From: a virus
IMG/VR virus record: IMGVR_UViG_3300012271_000026
Span: 1-38,396 of that record
Direction: 5' to 3' (one strand)
DNA: 38,396 nucleotides
This document shows positions 6,192-15,965 of this stretch, in pieces. The position numbers and the translations under genes are program-made. Below the pieces are notes generated by a model, which was not told the origin of the DNA, made no database searches, and worked only from the letters and a program-made list of their open reading frames with translations. Within the stretch, counting starts at the first letter, position 1, and each line of letters begins with the position of its first letter.

Positions 6192-8780
6192 CTATACAAA
6201 TTTCTGCAGAACAGACATCTTTTCTGCAAACTCATCATCACACACCCTGTTAAAAGACAGAAGGTATTTACCATACTCTTTGGCCACAAAATCAGCTGCG
6301 CTGTTTTCTTCCGAAGATTTTTTATGCAGGTTCAACTTCTTGTCCACATCATCCGATCCGTTATTAAGGATCGTGATAGTTATTCTTTTCTTAACAGGTC
6401 CGAATTCCATAGAATGAGATCCTATCATCTTATCCAGGAGAGGTTTTATATGTCTATGCTCTCCAGGCATCCCGTCATATGTTCCGTCTTTTAGTATGTC
6501 ATCCATATCATCTGATCCCAGCATATCAGAGAACAATGTCGGCATTCTATCCTTAACTGCCGGCATAAGTTCATCTGAGCTGTCTTTATCAGGAGAGTTT
6601 TTAAGCATGAGCTCCATGAATAATTCCAGAGGTAGCACAACTTTACTTCCGTGCATGAGTCCGAGACTCCTATCAGTATCTCTGTTTATCACATCTCCTG
6701 TGTTTTCATCAATATCTTTGAAACCTGATTTATCACAGAAAGCGCCTTTAGCTACATCATCTCCAGTGGCTATGATCTCTTTCTCCAATTCAGCAAGTTT
6801 GACAAGTTTGGAATATTTATCAAATACTTTTCCGTAAAGACTGTCCGCCAGACTGCTGGGTGCTACGTAGCCCTCAAGTTCGGCAAGTTCTACAGATGTC
6901 ACTACTTCGCCTGACGCTACCTTTCGTAAAGCAAATGCGATTTTATCAGCAGGTTTAATAACACCGCTGATGTCATGGAAATGTGGAGCATCATTAATAA
7001 CAAATACTTGATGCCCGTCATCCAGTATGGCGAGTTTGTGCATCTTGATATGATCACAGGAATCTTTAAAGCTTTTTCTCTTATGGCCACAGATCGAACA
7101 AATGTCATATTTAACACCGCAATTATGAACAGCCATATCATTAGCAAGATAACTATGATCTTCGTCCGCAACATGTAAATTATACACACAAGCAGTATCT
7201 ATAAACTGTGTGTTCTCTTTTACTCTGGATAATAAATAGTTACCATATATTTTTCTGTGCCCTTTACTTCCTCGTGTGCTGAAAGAAGCAGGCGGCTCGC
7301 TTATTTTAGTGGAGTACGGGTAAAACATGGCTGTGAAATTTTTAGAGCATCTTACCTTATAGCCCAGAGTATATCCTAACTGTGTCTTCTTGGATATGGC
7401 CGAATAATTATTGGTCTCTATGGCTAAAGTAGCCGGTTCCCCCATTCTAGCCAGAATAAGCTGGGAGTCCATAGCCAACTGCCTGCTGGCTGTGAAAAAA
7501 GACGCATTGTATCGACCCCTGCCTTTATTGGCACCGGTTTCAAAATAGCCATCACCTTCGTGATAAGCGCCCATGAATATTTTTTGATAAGAGACATCCC
7601 AGGCCATAACAGAAGATCCTATATATTTATCTTTCGCACCTGACCCGAACAGTTCTTTAAACAGAGCCGCCAGTTTGTGATCATAAATTGTTATATCAGC
7701 AGCTTCTTTACAATCCCGTCTGGGGATAATATTTACTTTATAACCTAAAGCAGTGCCTATATTTTCCGCGTCTTTGTATAAAGTATCCTTTTTATTGCAG
7801 GTCATACAGATACCGTCGGGCTCTTTATTTTTACTCAATGTAACATAACCCTCGGCCAGATAATAACCGCAAAGCCTGGCGAACTCGTCATTAACATAAG
7901 AAGGCGTGTGTGTCTCAGAAGGGATAGGCGTCATTAAATAATCATCTGGTTTAACATCAGCAGCCTCCACCCATACAGCTTTAGATTCGACATCCACTTC
8001 TTTATGATACCGTTTAGTAGAGGGGTTGATAACATCCTTTTCTCTTAAAATAGAATAAGGGTGGTAATCTGTGCCTGTCAGGGTAAATCCCCCTGCCGGA
8101 TGTATTCTGTTGAACAGCCCGTCTTTTATTTTTATAACACGTGTAGATTCCACTCTTACACATTTACCCTTGCGATTTACCACGACGTCTCCTGCCTGCA
8201 CATCCTCTACAGGTATCCGGGAACCATTGAGAGTACTCACTAGAGTTCCTGCTATAAAACATCCCTGTGAGAGATAGACCGGCTCATCGTTCGCCAGCTT
8301 CTCAATCTCATCATGCCATTTATCATTATCTACGGATATGATAAGCTCACCCCTGTTAAGATCGTCATTCATAGCTTCTTTTATTATAGTCCCGGAAGCG
8401 TTATCAGGGTTCTTATTATCTTTATGATTCTTATAAACGTAACCTTTATCCATATAAGTCTTATGATATTTATCCAGGCCTCCGTCCAGAGTGATGGTTG
8501 CTTCAGATCCTCTCTTAGGCATAGGCAGAGTATAAGAGCGGCTGTGTCTGTTAAACCCGTCACAATTGGAATTGGCACCGTATGTTTCCATAGCACCTGT
8601 GGTTATAACATGGATAAGCGTATGACCCTTTTCAGGTTTAATATCGTCTTTTATGTCATCGAACATGGCGGCACGTTTCATAAGCCAGCCTTTGTCAACA
8701 CCCTTGGAATGAACTTCCATGAGTTTAGCTACAGGGACTTCAAAATTAAAAGCGTCCGGTCTTATACGTTTAGATAACAT
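6192..8780 (-). CDS. Prohead maturation protease containing an intein
   Basis: The product is 862 residues; removing the intein (174-553) leaves 482. The N-extein carries the features of a phage prohead serine protease: a beta-rich core, KNHKD with the likely catalytic His119, and LSQG with the likely catalytic Ser171. After the intein comes CGVKYDICSICGH, with later Cys and His (CDHIKMH), a probable zinc site. The C-terminal part is helical with an acidic region. The gene lies directly upstream of scaffold and capsid genes, where such proteases are found; it should cut scaffold and head proteins inside the prohead. Ribosome site AAGGAG. Function is inferred from the His/Ser layout and context. 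Activity would require intein splicing, because the insertion separates the active-site strand from the zinc region. Confidence 0.78.
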   Translation of the reverse strand: MLSKRIRPDAFNFEVPVAKLMEVHSKGVDKGWLMKRAAMFDDIKDDIKPEKGHTLIHVITTGAMETYGANSNCDGFNRHSRSYTLPMPKRGSEATITLDGGLDKYHKTYMDKGYVYKNHKDNKNPDNASGTIIKEAMNDDLNRGELIISVDNDKWHDEIEKLANDEPVYLSQGCFIAGTLVSTLNGSRIPVEDVQAGDVVVNRKGKCVRVESTRVIKIKDGLFNRIHPAGGFTLTGTDYHPYSILREKDVINPSTKRYHKEVDVESKAVWVEAADVKPDDYLMTPIPSETHTPSYVNDEFARLCGYYLAEGYVTLSKNKEPDGICMTCNKKDTLYKDAENIGTALGYKVNIIPRRDCKEAADITIYDHKLAALFKELFGSGAKDKYIGSSVMAWDVSYQKIFMGAYHEGDGYFETGANKGRGRYNASFFTASRQLAMDSQLILARMGEPATLAIETNNYSAISKKTQLGYTLGYKVRCSKNFTAMFYPYSTKISEPPASFSTRGSKGHRKIYGNYLLSRVKENTQFIDTACVYNLHVADEDHSYLANDMAVHNCGVKYDICSICGHKRKSFKDSCDHIKMHKLAILDDGHQVFVINDAPHFHDISGVIKPADKIAFALRKVASGEVVTSVELAELEGYVAPSSLADSLYGKVFDKYSKLVKLAELEKEIIATGDDVAKGAFCDKSGFKDIDENTGDVINRDTDRSLGLMHGSKVVLPLELFMELMLKNSPDKDSSDELMPAVKDRMPTLFSDMLGSDDMDDILKDGTYDGMPGEHRHIKPLLDKMIGSHSMEFGPVKKRITITILNNGSDDVDKKLNLHKKSSEENSAADFVAKEYGKYLLSFNRVCDDEFAEKMSVLQKFV
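7122..8261 (-). mobile_element. Intein with LAGLIDADG endonuclease in the prohead protease
   Basis: Residues 174-553 of the host protein. It begins CFIAGTLV, the usual Cys1 block A, and ends VHN before extein Cys554. The TDYHPYS segment fits block B, and YNLHVADEDHSYLAN fits block F. Two endonuclease helices are visible: LCGYYLAEGYV (about 303-313) and MGAYHEGDGYF (about 403-413), both keeping an acidic residue. All splicing residues look intact. The insertion point is two residues after the predicted catalytic serine. Confidence 0.93.
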
Positions 8781-8789
8781 AATTACTCC

Positions 8790-10064
8790 TTATTTTCCTG
8801 GGCCTACTTTTATTTCCACAGACTGTGTTTTGTTACTGTTGTTTCCGGCTCCCCCAGAATTAATAGACTCATTCAGTGCAGAGCGACCCATGACACCCTC
8901 TTTATCACTGGAGGATTTTTCTTTGCCTGCGGAGATAAGATCTTTGATCTCGTAGATATCCATATTACCACCTTGTGCAAGTGATTTCCTAAGGATAGCT
9001 CTGAGTATCTTACTCTGCTTTGACAGCTCAGGAAATGTTTCTACAATATCATTATAGGCTGTCTGTACTTTTCTGGGAGAATAGGCGCTTATTTCCTCAT
9101 CGTTCAGCATCATGTCATAAAGCATTCTGCGTGAGTTTAAATCTTTTGCATAAGCATCCCACTCACCTGTCATACCTGTAGATAAATCCATGTGGACTTT
9201 ATCAGGTGCTGAGCTAAGTGCCGGTAAACTGCCCACAGTATCCGACAAAGGACTGAACATATCGAGTACTTCATCATTAGCTGCTTTCTGCATCTCGATC
9301 ATATTATCTCTGTCATCGATAAGCTTTTTAGCTATCTTGTAAATAGGTTTACTGGGAAGAATAGTAGCATGCGCTCTCTTCGGCAGACATTCCATATATC
9401 TTACAGGATCTCCACCATTGGCGTTGGCGGCGTTAATGATGATATGTGCATTTTCTTCACCTAGAGCATCGGCCAGATTCTGTGCTATTTTATGTAGCTC
9501 GTTTTTGCCTACTCGGGTATTGGCCGGTACTTTACTGATAGCTGCAGTGAAAGCATCAATGCCATTAGTAACAGCACGCTCAGCTTTCATTTTATCATCA
9601 CTCACACGTTTACTTATTTTTTCCATCTGGCCTTTAATAATATCAAGGCTCCTGGCTACTGACTTACGATGTATCGGATTGTGTGTTTTCTTTTCTCCGG
9701 CCACCTTAGTCATGGGAGTATCAGATTGTGCCACAAAACCCAGAGAAGCATAGTCTTTTTTCTTGAAGGATATTTCAGAAGCTTTCTTTTCATGTGTGCC
9801 GAAGATATTAGATATAACATTAGCAATCTTGGCTATGGGGTAGTTATCCGCTCTTTTATTTTCCGGTGCGCTATTCATGTAAGCTATAGCGTTAGCTTTA
9901 TTATACGCTTCGCATACTCTCTCCACCATAGGGGCATTGAGTTCGTATTCGGAGGCGACTTTAGTCAGAGCCTCATCGGGGCTCATACCCTCTTTAGAGT
10001 AATCGGCAGCTTTATTAAGCGCTTTCAACATCTTCCTCTGAGCAGGCTTTGGCATTTTTTCCAT
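8790..10064 (-). CDS. Helical virion-associated protein, function unknown
   Basis: This is a 424-residue, mostly helical protein, rich in Lys and Ala. It starts MEKMPKPAQRKMLKALNKAADYSK behind GAGGAT; a second Met is four codons in. Residues 1-60 form helices, about 140-260 form a larger helical domain (DALGEENAHIIINAANANGG), and 390-424 are a Ser/Asn/Gly-rich tail. The N-terminal region has several KKA/KVA motifs seen in other proteins of this cluster. The gene ends 9 bases before the protease, so it probably belongs to the head module as an internal head or structural protein. I do not recognise the family, and no catalytic motif is evident. Confidence 0.65.
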   Translation of the reverse strand: MEKMPKPAQRKMLKALNKAADYSKEGMSPDEALTKVASEYELNAPMVERVCEAYNKANAIAYMNSAPENKRADNYPIAKIANVISNIFGTHEKKASEISFKKKDYASLGFVAQSDTPMTKVAGEKKTHNPIHRKSVARSLDIIKGQMEKISKRVSDDKMKAERAVTNGIDAFTAAISKVPANTRVGKNELHKIAQNLADALGEENAHIIINAANANGGDPVRYMECLPKRAHATILPSKPIYKIAKKLIDDRDNMIEMQKAANDEVLDMFSPLSDTVGSLPALSSAPDKVHMDLSTGMTGEWDAYAKDLNSRRMLYDMMLNDEEISAYSPRKVQTAYNDIVETFPELSKQSKILRAILRKSLAQGGNMDIYEIKDLISAGKEKSSSDKEGVMGRSALNESINSGGAGNNSNKTQSVEIKVGPGK

Positions 10065-10082
10065 TTTAAATATCCTCGTGTT

Positions 10083-10946
10083 TTATATGGGTAATAACTC
10101 TTCTTCTGATTTTTCTTCACCAAAAGCTGACTCTTTACTATCAGCTATTGTTATCTTATACTCTAGACACGTTTCGGTTAATAGTCTAGAGTATTTTTCA
10201 TTTACGTCCGCGCTTTTTGTTCCCTGTGATATTCTTACTTCATTAATTTCTTCTGTCTGGATCTGACTAATTGTAGGACCTATCCTGTCTATCATGTTAA
10301 TGAAAGATGGCCTTGCCCAGTTATCCTCATTACCTACCAGCAGCCTGTTACCCATTCTAAGAGTTTTGATTGCTATTGATAAAGTTTTCTCACCCAGTTT
10401 TATGTCTTCCTCGTTAGGCTGCATTAATATATATGTCCTGATGAACCACTCTGCACCGTTTATAAGTACGTCCAGTTTATAACACCAATCAGGAATATCC
10501 CTCTGTATATACGACCTTAATTTAAGTCCGGCCTGTGCTCTCAACATCTGCATAGTACCTAGTTTTCCCAAATCAAAATAAAATCTTTTATAAAAAGATA
10601 CTGTCTTTTCGTGTATCCCTATAAGATCCATAATCCTTTTATTAGGACAGCCTCCCAGTATAAGAGCTTCCAGTTGCCATTTAGGCGAACTCTGATACGG
10701 ATAAACAGAGTACAGCTGAAAGGCCTCTCTGATATAATTATAGCCGTCTTTACAGTTTTTCATATACTTTACGAACTTGTAATACTGTACCAGTTTCTTT
10801 ACATCCGCCGGGGTGCCCCTGGGGAACTTAAGCTGTTTGACAGTTTTGGCATTCTTATTGTCTCCCAGTATTTTCTGGGCCAATAAATGTCCTGCTGCCA
10901 ATCTGTCCCCCAGAACATCGGTCCTTATAGACTTATCGTCAGACAC
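10083..10946 (-). CDS. Helix-turn-helix protein in the head/RNA polymerase operon
   Basis: The frame opens with TTG at 10958, but GTG at 10946 sits 5 bases behind GGGGGT and is the better start (287 residues). Residues about 92-120 read GGCPNKRIMDLIGIHEKTV, which resembles the LuxR/GerE-type pattern (NK-I---L-I---TV) of a helix-turn-helix. Helices with conserved aromatic residues follow (FYKRFYFDLGKLGTMQML). The C-terminal 60 residues are acidic. Possible roles are transcription regulator or initiation partner of the phage RNA polymerase, or small terminase subunit; the sequence does not decide between them. Flanks: a large unknown gene 22 bases upstream and a structural gene downstream. Confidence 0.55.
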   Translation of the reverse strand: MSDDKSIRTDVLGDRLAAGHLLAQKILGDNKNAKTVKQLKFPRGTPADVKKLVQYYKFVKYMKNCKDGYNYIREAFQLYSVYPYQSSPKWQLEALILGGCPNKRIMDLIGIHEKTVSFYKRFYFDLGKLGTMQMLRAQAGLKLRSYIQRDIPDWCYKLDVLINGAEWFIRTYILMQPNEEDIKLGEKTLSIAIKTLRMGNRLLVGNEDNWARPSFINMIDRIGPTISQIQTEEINEVRISQGTKSADVNEKYSRLLTETCLEYKITIADSKESAFGEEKSEEELLPI

Positions 10947-10968
10947 TGTTACCCCCAATATTTAAAAA

Positions 10969-12942
10969 CTAAATGTCACCCATGTCTTCAGAAATATTTC
11001 CTTTATTTCCGTCAAACAGGGAATCCGCGTCAGTTGTTTTTTCTTTAAGGAACAGTGTTATATCACCCATAGAGCTAAAAATGTCTACAAGCTTTTCTTC
11101 GAGTTCCACCATCTCTACTCTTCCGTACTGCTCCTCAAATTCTTCATTATCCCAATAGTACAGGCAGAGGATACTACCGAGTCTGTCCATAGCCTTAATA
11201 AGGTCAGGCATGAAATCCCCTACTTTATTCATGGTTTTTGATGTGCCTATCAGGGATGCCATGATTGATGTATCCAGTACTTCTTTAAGTCCTGTGTCTG
11301 AAGCTTTCATAGCAAGATCTGTCATAGCTGAAGGAGGCACTATAGAATCAGAAGCCACGGGACTGCTTACCTCTCTTCCTATGGTACCCATATCTGTAGA
11401 CAGATCATAAACACCTGCATACTTGATAAGGTAACGGCATGTCTTAGGGGCCGATCCGTGATCAGCAGCTTCCTTGAGCATAGCTTCCGCTTCTCCTGCT
11501 CTTATACCATGCTGATATACCAGGAGCTCGAGAGCCGCCTGTTTCTTAAGAGACCCTTTATCCGCTTTTGCAGATGTTATATAATAACCGGTGCCTGAAT
11601 CATGGAATACTTTCAAAGGTCCCATTTCAGCTTTACGGACACACTCATTAACAAAAGTGTTTACATCGCCCAGTGCGATATGCACATCACCTGTTTCGTC
11701 AAAAGACTCAACCTGTTTGAACAGGAGAATGTTTTCAGGAATCATGAGAACACCATTACGCAGATGAATCTTTCCGGGCTTTCCTGTAAAGTAAACTTTA
11801 GGCCATTCCGTCTCCGCCCCTAAAGTAAATGCGTTGCCGGTAGAATCTACTAGAAGAATTGTTTCAGTGTTCATCTCAGCAAGTTTCTTTCTGTTTAGAT
11901 CATTATTAATACTGACAGGGGATCCTTTTATTCCGCTCTGTTTTATTTCCTGAGGATTCTTTACCAGAACATTAGAGGCTGTAGCCTTAACGTATTGAGT
12001 AGGTTTATCTTTGGAAATAATAGCGCACCTGGATGATATCTGGCGTCTGTTATGATTTGTGGGATAAGTTATGTCCCGGAAACTGTTAGGGAATACAATG
12101 ATACATTCCTTAGTATTTCCATCAGACATCAATACATCGTAGAAGCCAGGCTGGGAAGGAGTCTCGAAACCTGTGCGTACCGCGTTAGCACGCTGGTATA
12201 CCAGAGATGTCTCTATACGATCATCTTTAATGAACTTACCTTCTCTCAGCATTTTTACTTTTTCATCTTCCTTCAGATCCTTAGCTTCCATAGACTCTTT
12301 AGTAAGCGTGCGTACAGGAGCTACCTCAGGTGCGTCTTCCGGAAGACTGTCAAGGTATTCAGCAACTTTACGCATATTCTGTGGGCTGTAGAATTTAAAG
12401 ATAGCATTGGCAAAATCATCGTTAGCATTCATTTCCTCAGCCAGTTTGATAAAAGTTTCTTTATCGGTTTTTCTCAGACTGTCCATGAGATTTGTGTCAT
12501 TGCATGGAGAAGAAGAGAACATAAGCTGTATTTCTTCCGGATCCATAAGATCATTTTTCTCAGAAGATTTCTTACCAATGATGTTGAGCAGATCAGCTTT
12601 TGAATCATCAACCTTAACAGAGCCAGTATCGACCAGTTCTCCTAGCGTTGCCAATTCGTTAGATTTGATATAGGATACCCAACTGTCACTCAGTGGTACA
12701 CGGATATCATAATTCTTAATATACAGGCACGGCAGTTTCAATTTCCCACTAAGGAAAAATGTAGGTATATAAACCCACGTGTTGTTGACTAGAAAAGCCA
12801 TAACACCTACACCTTTAGTGCTGTCCTCATCCTTTTCTATGAGCTGAAAACCTACCTTGTATTGATTAAGGGAAGGAACCATCTCCTGCAGTCTTGCATC
12901 TGCAAGCTGTGAAAATTTTATCTCGAAACTGCTGTCAAACAT
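10969..12942 (-). CDS. Large virion-associated protein, function unknown
   Basis: This is a 657-residue protein with a good ribosome site (GGGAG). Residues 1-110 are beta-rich (VGVMAFLVNNTWVYIPTFFL), 115-260 are helical and acidic, 260-460 are again beta-rich (RNGVLMIPENILLFKQVE), and 470-657 are helical, ending in a coiled-coil-like acidic tail. There is no recognisable enzyme motif and no signal peptide. It lies two bases downstream of beta'-C, so the two proteins may be made together. One possibility is a fourth polymerase-associated or promoter-specificity subunit; a plain structural protein is the alternative. I know no family for it. Confidence 0.6.
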   Translation of the reverse strand: MFDSSFEIKFSQLADARLQEMVPSLNQYKVGFQLIEKDEDSTKGVGVMAFLVNNTWVYIPTFFLSGKLKLPCLYIKNYDIRVPLSDSWVSYIKSNELATLGELVDTGSVKVDDSKADLLNIIGKKSSEKNDLMDPEEIQLMFSSSPCNDTNLMDSLRKTDKETFIKLAEEMNANDDFANAIFKFYSPQNMRKVAEYLDSLPEDAPEVAPVRTLTKESMEAKDLKEDEKVKMLREGKFIKDDRIETSLVYQRANAVRTGFETPSQPGFYDVLMSDGNTKECIIVFPNSFRDITYPTNHNRRQISSRCAIISKDKPTQYVKATASNVLVKNPQEIKQSGIKGSPVSINNDLNRKKLAEMNTETILLVDSTGNAFTLGAETEWPKVYFTGKPGKIHLRNGVLMIPENILLFKQVESFDETGDVHIALGDVNTFVNECVRKAEMGPLKVFHDSGTGYYITSAKADKGSLKKQAALELLVYQHGIRAGEAEAMLKEAADHGSAPKTCRYLIKYAGVYDLSTDMGTIGREVSSPVASDSIVPPSAMTDLAMKASDTGLKEVLDTSIMASLIGTSKTMNKVGDFMPDLIKAMDRLGSILCLYYWDNEEFEEQYGRVEMVELEEKLVDIFSSMGDITLFLKEKTTDADSLFDGNKGNISEDMGDI

Positions 12943-12944
12943 TT

Positions 12945-15900
12945 TTAACTCCCGTTTTGTGTATAATCTGAATATATCTTTTTACCCTCAATAACTGATG
13001 GTATATAACTCGTATCTCCTGTCTTACTGACAGATCCTTGTGTTGCCGCGTCCAGGAATGATTTCTTTAAATTGAACCCGCCCAGCCTTACTTTCCAGTC
13101 AGGGTCTGTGCCCGGCAAATCCATGATTCTGGTCATCACAGGTTCGAAAGGTGGCGCTTCTCCATGTACTACAATACTTTTAATTCCGGCATTTGACAAA
13201 TCTTTAGCTACGTTTCCTGTAATTTTTGTTCCTATTGTATAATGAAGTGCAGGTTTTTCCATATACATACCTTTGGAAGCTATAGGTGTTTTTACACGAA
13301 ATCCTTTCCTGGGTGCGTACTCTCTTACAAGTGCGTCATAAGGCACTACATCATCTACATAATAACCACCATAACCCTCAGGTTTATTTATTTTAACACG
13401 GTTGATCAACCCCCTGGATAAAGCCTCAACGTTACGTCTGTGATTGCCGGCACCGTTGTCCTGGAGCATCTGTGTGTATTTTTCTGCGAAATATCTACGT
13501 CCCTCTCCTATTCCCTTGAACTGGACAACCTCAGCAGGATTAGGTATGCCTTCTGACAATACATCCCCTGCTTCTACTTTCTGACCTGCTTTGACAGATA
13601 TTTTAACACCTTGTGGTATGTAATGCTGCTCTCTGTTAACAGTTACGTAAGTACCTCCCTGTGGTGCCGGTTTAATATCTGAAACATTACCAGCATGCTG
13701 GGATAATGTAGCTCCTCCCTGAAAATTCTTAGGAACGTTCACAAACTGTGATATCTCTTTGAACCCACTCAATTTTTTATCGTCCTGGCCTGCTACTCCT
13801 CCTGAATGTTTGGAAGAGTTACTAACTATAAGCCCGTTAGCTAAGACAAATAGATGTGAAGCAGAGTCTACTTGTATATCATATGTAGGTAATTCCCCTA
13901 TATACTCCTGAGAAAGTCTTCTGCACCTATTATATCTTAGATTAGCGTTTTGTTTGGTTATCGGGGATTCTACTGCTTCTTTCTTTAATCTCTTGATCCC
14001 ATATAGAGGTATATATCTTTTAAATTTCATTATGGAATCTTCTTTTGATACCGTAAAAGTATGCAGAGCTCTCTTTCTCTGACTTTTATTATAATTTTTA
14101 TGTATTTGTGTCCCGTATATACCGAACCTCCATCTAAGCAGTTCGTGAACCTGCTCTGCCAGTTTTAAAGAGGTGCTTCCGAAAGCAAAATAATTTCTAT
14201 TACTGCTCTTGCTTTTATATACAGAGCCGTCACTGATAAAAAGTCCTCCTATTAGCTCTGCTATTGATTTATTACTCCATGAATAAGCCTCCGTAGGTAT
14301 TTCTTTTTCATAAGCATATTTCCTTAACATGCTATGGTCCGCTAACCATTTCCTAGCTGGGTTGGTGTAACCTTCTTTAAGATATCTGCCTGTCCTGTTA
14401 TCCCTACTCCCTCCGGTACTATCAGAAGATACTTTGTAATAAATACCATCATGCCCTTTAAGCTGTGTAAAAAATAAACCTAGGTTATCCATATAATCAA
14501 TCAGTTCTTCTATAAGCGAGTCGTCTGCGCAGGAAAAATTAACACTATTGACAGAGTCTGTATAGCATCCGTCTCCTAATAACAGGCCCGCTAAAAGAGC
14601 GAAAGGCTCTTCTTTGTAGCTCCCTGTACTATCATCAAAAGTTTCAGGGAGCACAGACATAATCCATGCGCCCGGCTCACCCGCAGGAAGAATACGAGGT
14701 ATTCCGTTATATTTCTCACCCCCGCAGTTTGATTTATGCGTCATCTGAAGAACTTTATGATCCAGTGTACTGTAAAGTTCTATTGTATGCTTAGTACTGG
14801 TAGAGTACCTGTAAATAGTCTTATACACCCCTTTACTGCCGTTGGTAAAAGTATCTACTACATTTACAGGATAGGTGCTCCCGCCCTCATCAGCCCCCAA
14901 AACTTTATCACCCTTTTTTATATCTTGTATTTTTTTTACAGAATAATCAGCCATCCTAACTGCTGTGTCCTCTGCTAAACATAACGCCATCTGGATAGTA
15001 GGTTCTGCCACGGCTCTTGCAGCGGTTACGCCTACAGCTGTCCCCACAGGTGGGAAGTCACCGTTCTCACGGTGTCCTGAACACTTAGAACATATCCCAT
15101 CATCTGCCTGGCAGGTCATAGTAGACCTTGTATAAATATCCTTACCCTTGAGTTTCTTTATGTCCCCCTTCTCTATAACATGACCTGCCTCAAAACCTGC
15201 TGCAGGTCTTATCAGAACAGCCCCTATATTATGGGGATCATCTCCACTTACTTTTATTCCGTTATCGGTTCCACAATCTTTTTCAGTAACTACTACTCTA
15301 TGGGCGCCCTGTGTAAGCAGTTTACCGAAGTAACCACTGTCTGCAGTTCCAAACTGAACAGCTGCATAACCCATACGTGATCCATAACTACCTGCCCAAT
15401 ATTCCTTAGTACCCGCCCCTTCTCCATAACCTGTAAGCCCTGCTATCGGAATAGGCTTGCCCTGACTGTCCACTACCATCATGTCTCCGTAAAGAAGCTG
15501 CATTATCTGGGAGGGTTTACCGCGGGCACCTGTCTTAAGCTGCATTATAAGAGAATTTGTCTTAGGGTCCATACCGGATATAACATCCTGTACCTTTTTC
15601 ATTTCAGGGAGCATAAATTTAACAATGGCATCTCTCTTCTGAGTATCAGAGAGATTGGGGTTCTGTGTTATGCTGTCAACATATATCTTATGTTTATCCC
15701 GCATCTTTTTAAGCTCGGGACTAAGCTGGAAATCCTTGAGTGATACTGACCCGGTGCCTCCATAATAAGTAGCTGCGTCAGATGACACTTTACCTATATT
15801 CTGAAGTGAAGACACATAATCATCAGGGGACTCGTCAGCAATACGTGAGAGAAGTTTCAGAAGACCTTTCTGATCCAGTCTCTCCGTATCGTCTCTAAAT

Positions 15901-15956
15901 TGTTCCGGCACAGCTGCCCTGAACAACAGTCTCCCTGGAGTAGTGACTTCATTCAT
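12945..15956 (-). CDS. RNA polymerase beta' C-terminal half containing an intein
   Basis: The product is 1003 residues; excising the intein (326-713) leaves 615. It begins TTPGRLLFRAAVP, matching bacterial beta' just after the active-site domain (TTVGR). Next come TGARGKPSQIMQLLYGD (about 142-158, bridge helix region), YGSRMGYAAVQFGTADSGY (191-209, trigger loop), and four cysteines of the second beta' zinc site (C228, C282, C289, C292). VGTAVGVTAARAVAEPTIQ and, after splicing, SSKHSGG match the motif near the bacterial EPGTQLTMRTFH. The C-terminus keeps LSEGIPNP and later beta' jaw/clamp motifs. It lacks the DFDGD domain, which is in the fusion gene 5.5 kb upstream. No clear ribosome site is visible; the start is 9 bases after the previous stop, suggesting coupling. 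Confidence 0.92.
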   Translation of the reverse strand: MNEVTTPGRLLFRAAVPEQFRDDTERLDQKGLLKLLSRIADESPDDYVSSLQNIGKVSSDAATYYGGTGSVSLKDFQLSPELKKMRDKHKIYVDSITQNPNLSDTQKRDAIVKFMLPEMKKVQDVISGMDPKTNSLIMQLKTGARGKPSQIMQLLYGDMMVVDSQGKPIPIAGLTGYGEGAGTKEYWAGSYGSRMGYAAVQFGTADSGYFGKLLTQGAHRVVVTEKDCGTDNGIKVSGDDPHNIGAVLIRPAAGFEAGHVIEKGDIKKLKGKDIYTRSTMTCQADDGICSKCSGHRENGDFPPVGTAVGVTAARAVAEPTIQMALCLAEDTAVRMADYSVKKIQDIKKGDKVLGADEGGSTYPVNVVDTFTNGSKGVYKTIYRYSTSTKHTIELYSTLDHKVLQMTHKSNCGGEKYNGIPRILPAGEPGAWIMSVLPETFDDSTGSYKEEPFALLAGLLLGDGCYTDSVNSVNFSCADDSLIEELIDYMDNLGLFFTQLKGHDGIYYKVSSDSTGGSRDNRTGRYLKEGYTNPARKWLADHSMLRKYAYEKEIPTEAYSWSNKSIAELIGGLFISDGSVYKSKSSNRNYFAFGSTSLKLAEQVHELLRWRFGIYGTQIHKNYNKSQRKRALHTFTVSKEDSIMKFKRYIPLYGIKRLKKEAVESPITKQNANLRYNRCRRLSQEYIGELPTYDIQVDSASHLFVLANGLIVSNSSKHSGGVAGQDDKKLSGFKEISQFVNVPKNFQGGATLSQHAGNVSDIKPAPQGGTYVTVNREQHYIPQGVKISVKAGQKVEAGDVLSEGIPNPAEVVQFKGIGEGRRYFAEKYTQMLQDNGAGNHRRNVEALSRGLINRVKINKPEGYGGYYVDDVVPYDALVREYAPRKGFRVKTPIASKGMYMEKPALHYTIGTKITGNVAKDLSNAGIKSIVVHGEAPPFEPVMTRIMDLPGTDPDWKVRLGGFNLKKSFLDAATQGSVSKTGDTSYIPSVIEGKKIYSDYTQNGS
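13818..14981 (-). mobile_element. Intein with LAGLIDADG endonuclease in RNA polymerase beta'-C
   Basis: Residues 326-713. It begins CLAEDTAVRM (Cys1) and ends GLIVSN before extein Ser714. The penultimate residue is Ser, not the common His. The endonuclease motifs are LLAGLLLGDGCY (about 454-465) and LIGGLFISDGSVY (about 568-580), each with an Asp. The TLDHKV segment (about 397-402) fits block B. The insertion point falls within the highly conserved segment corresponding to bacterial EPGTQLTMRTFH. Confidence 0.92.
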
Positions 15957-15965
15957 ACTATATAC

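Noticed and set aside
10505-10516. Half copies of the palindrome (also near 29469)
   Set aside because: Only about 10 bases match and there are no flanking conserved bases or promoter boxes, so they are not counted as sites.
12052-12603. Long plus-strand frames, such as 183 codons here and several of 100-215 codons elsewhere
   Set aside because: They overlap well-supported minus-strand genes with good ribosome sites, have no such sites themselves and show no protein-like motif pattern.
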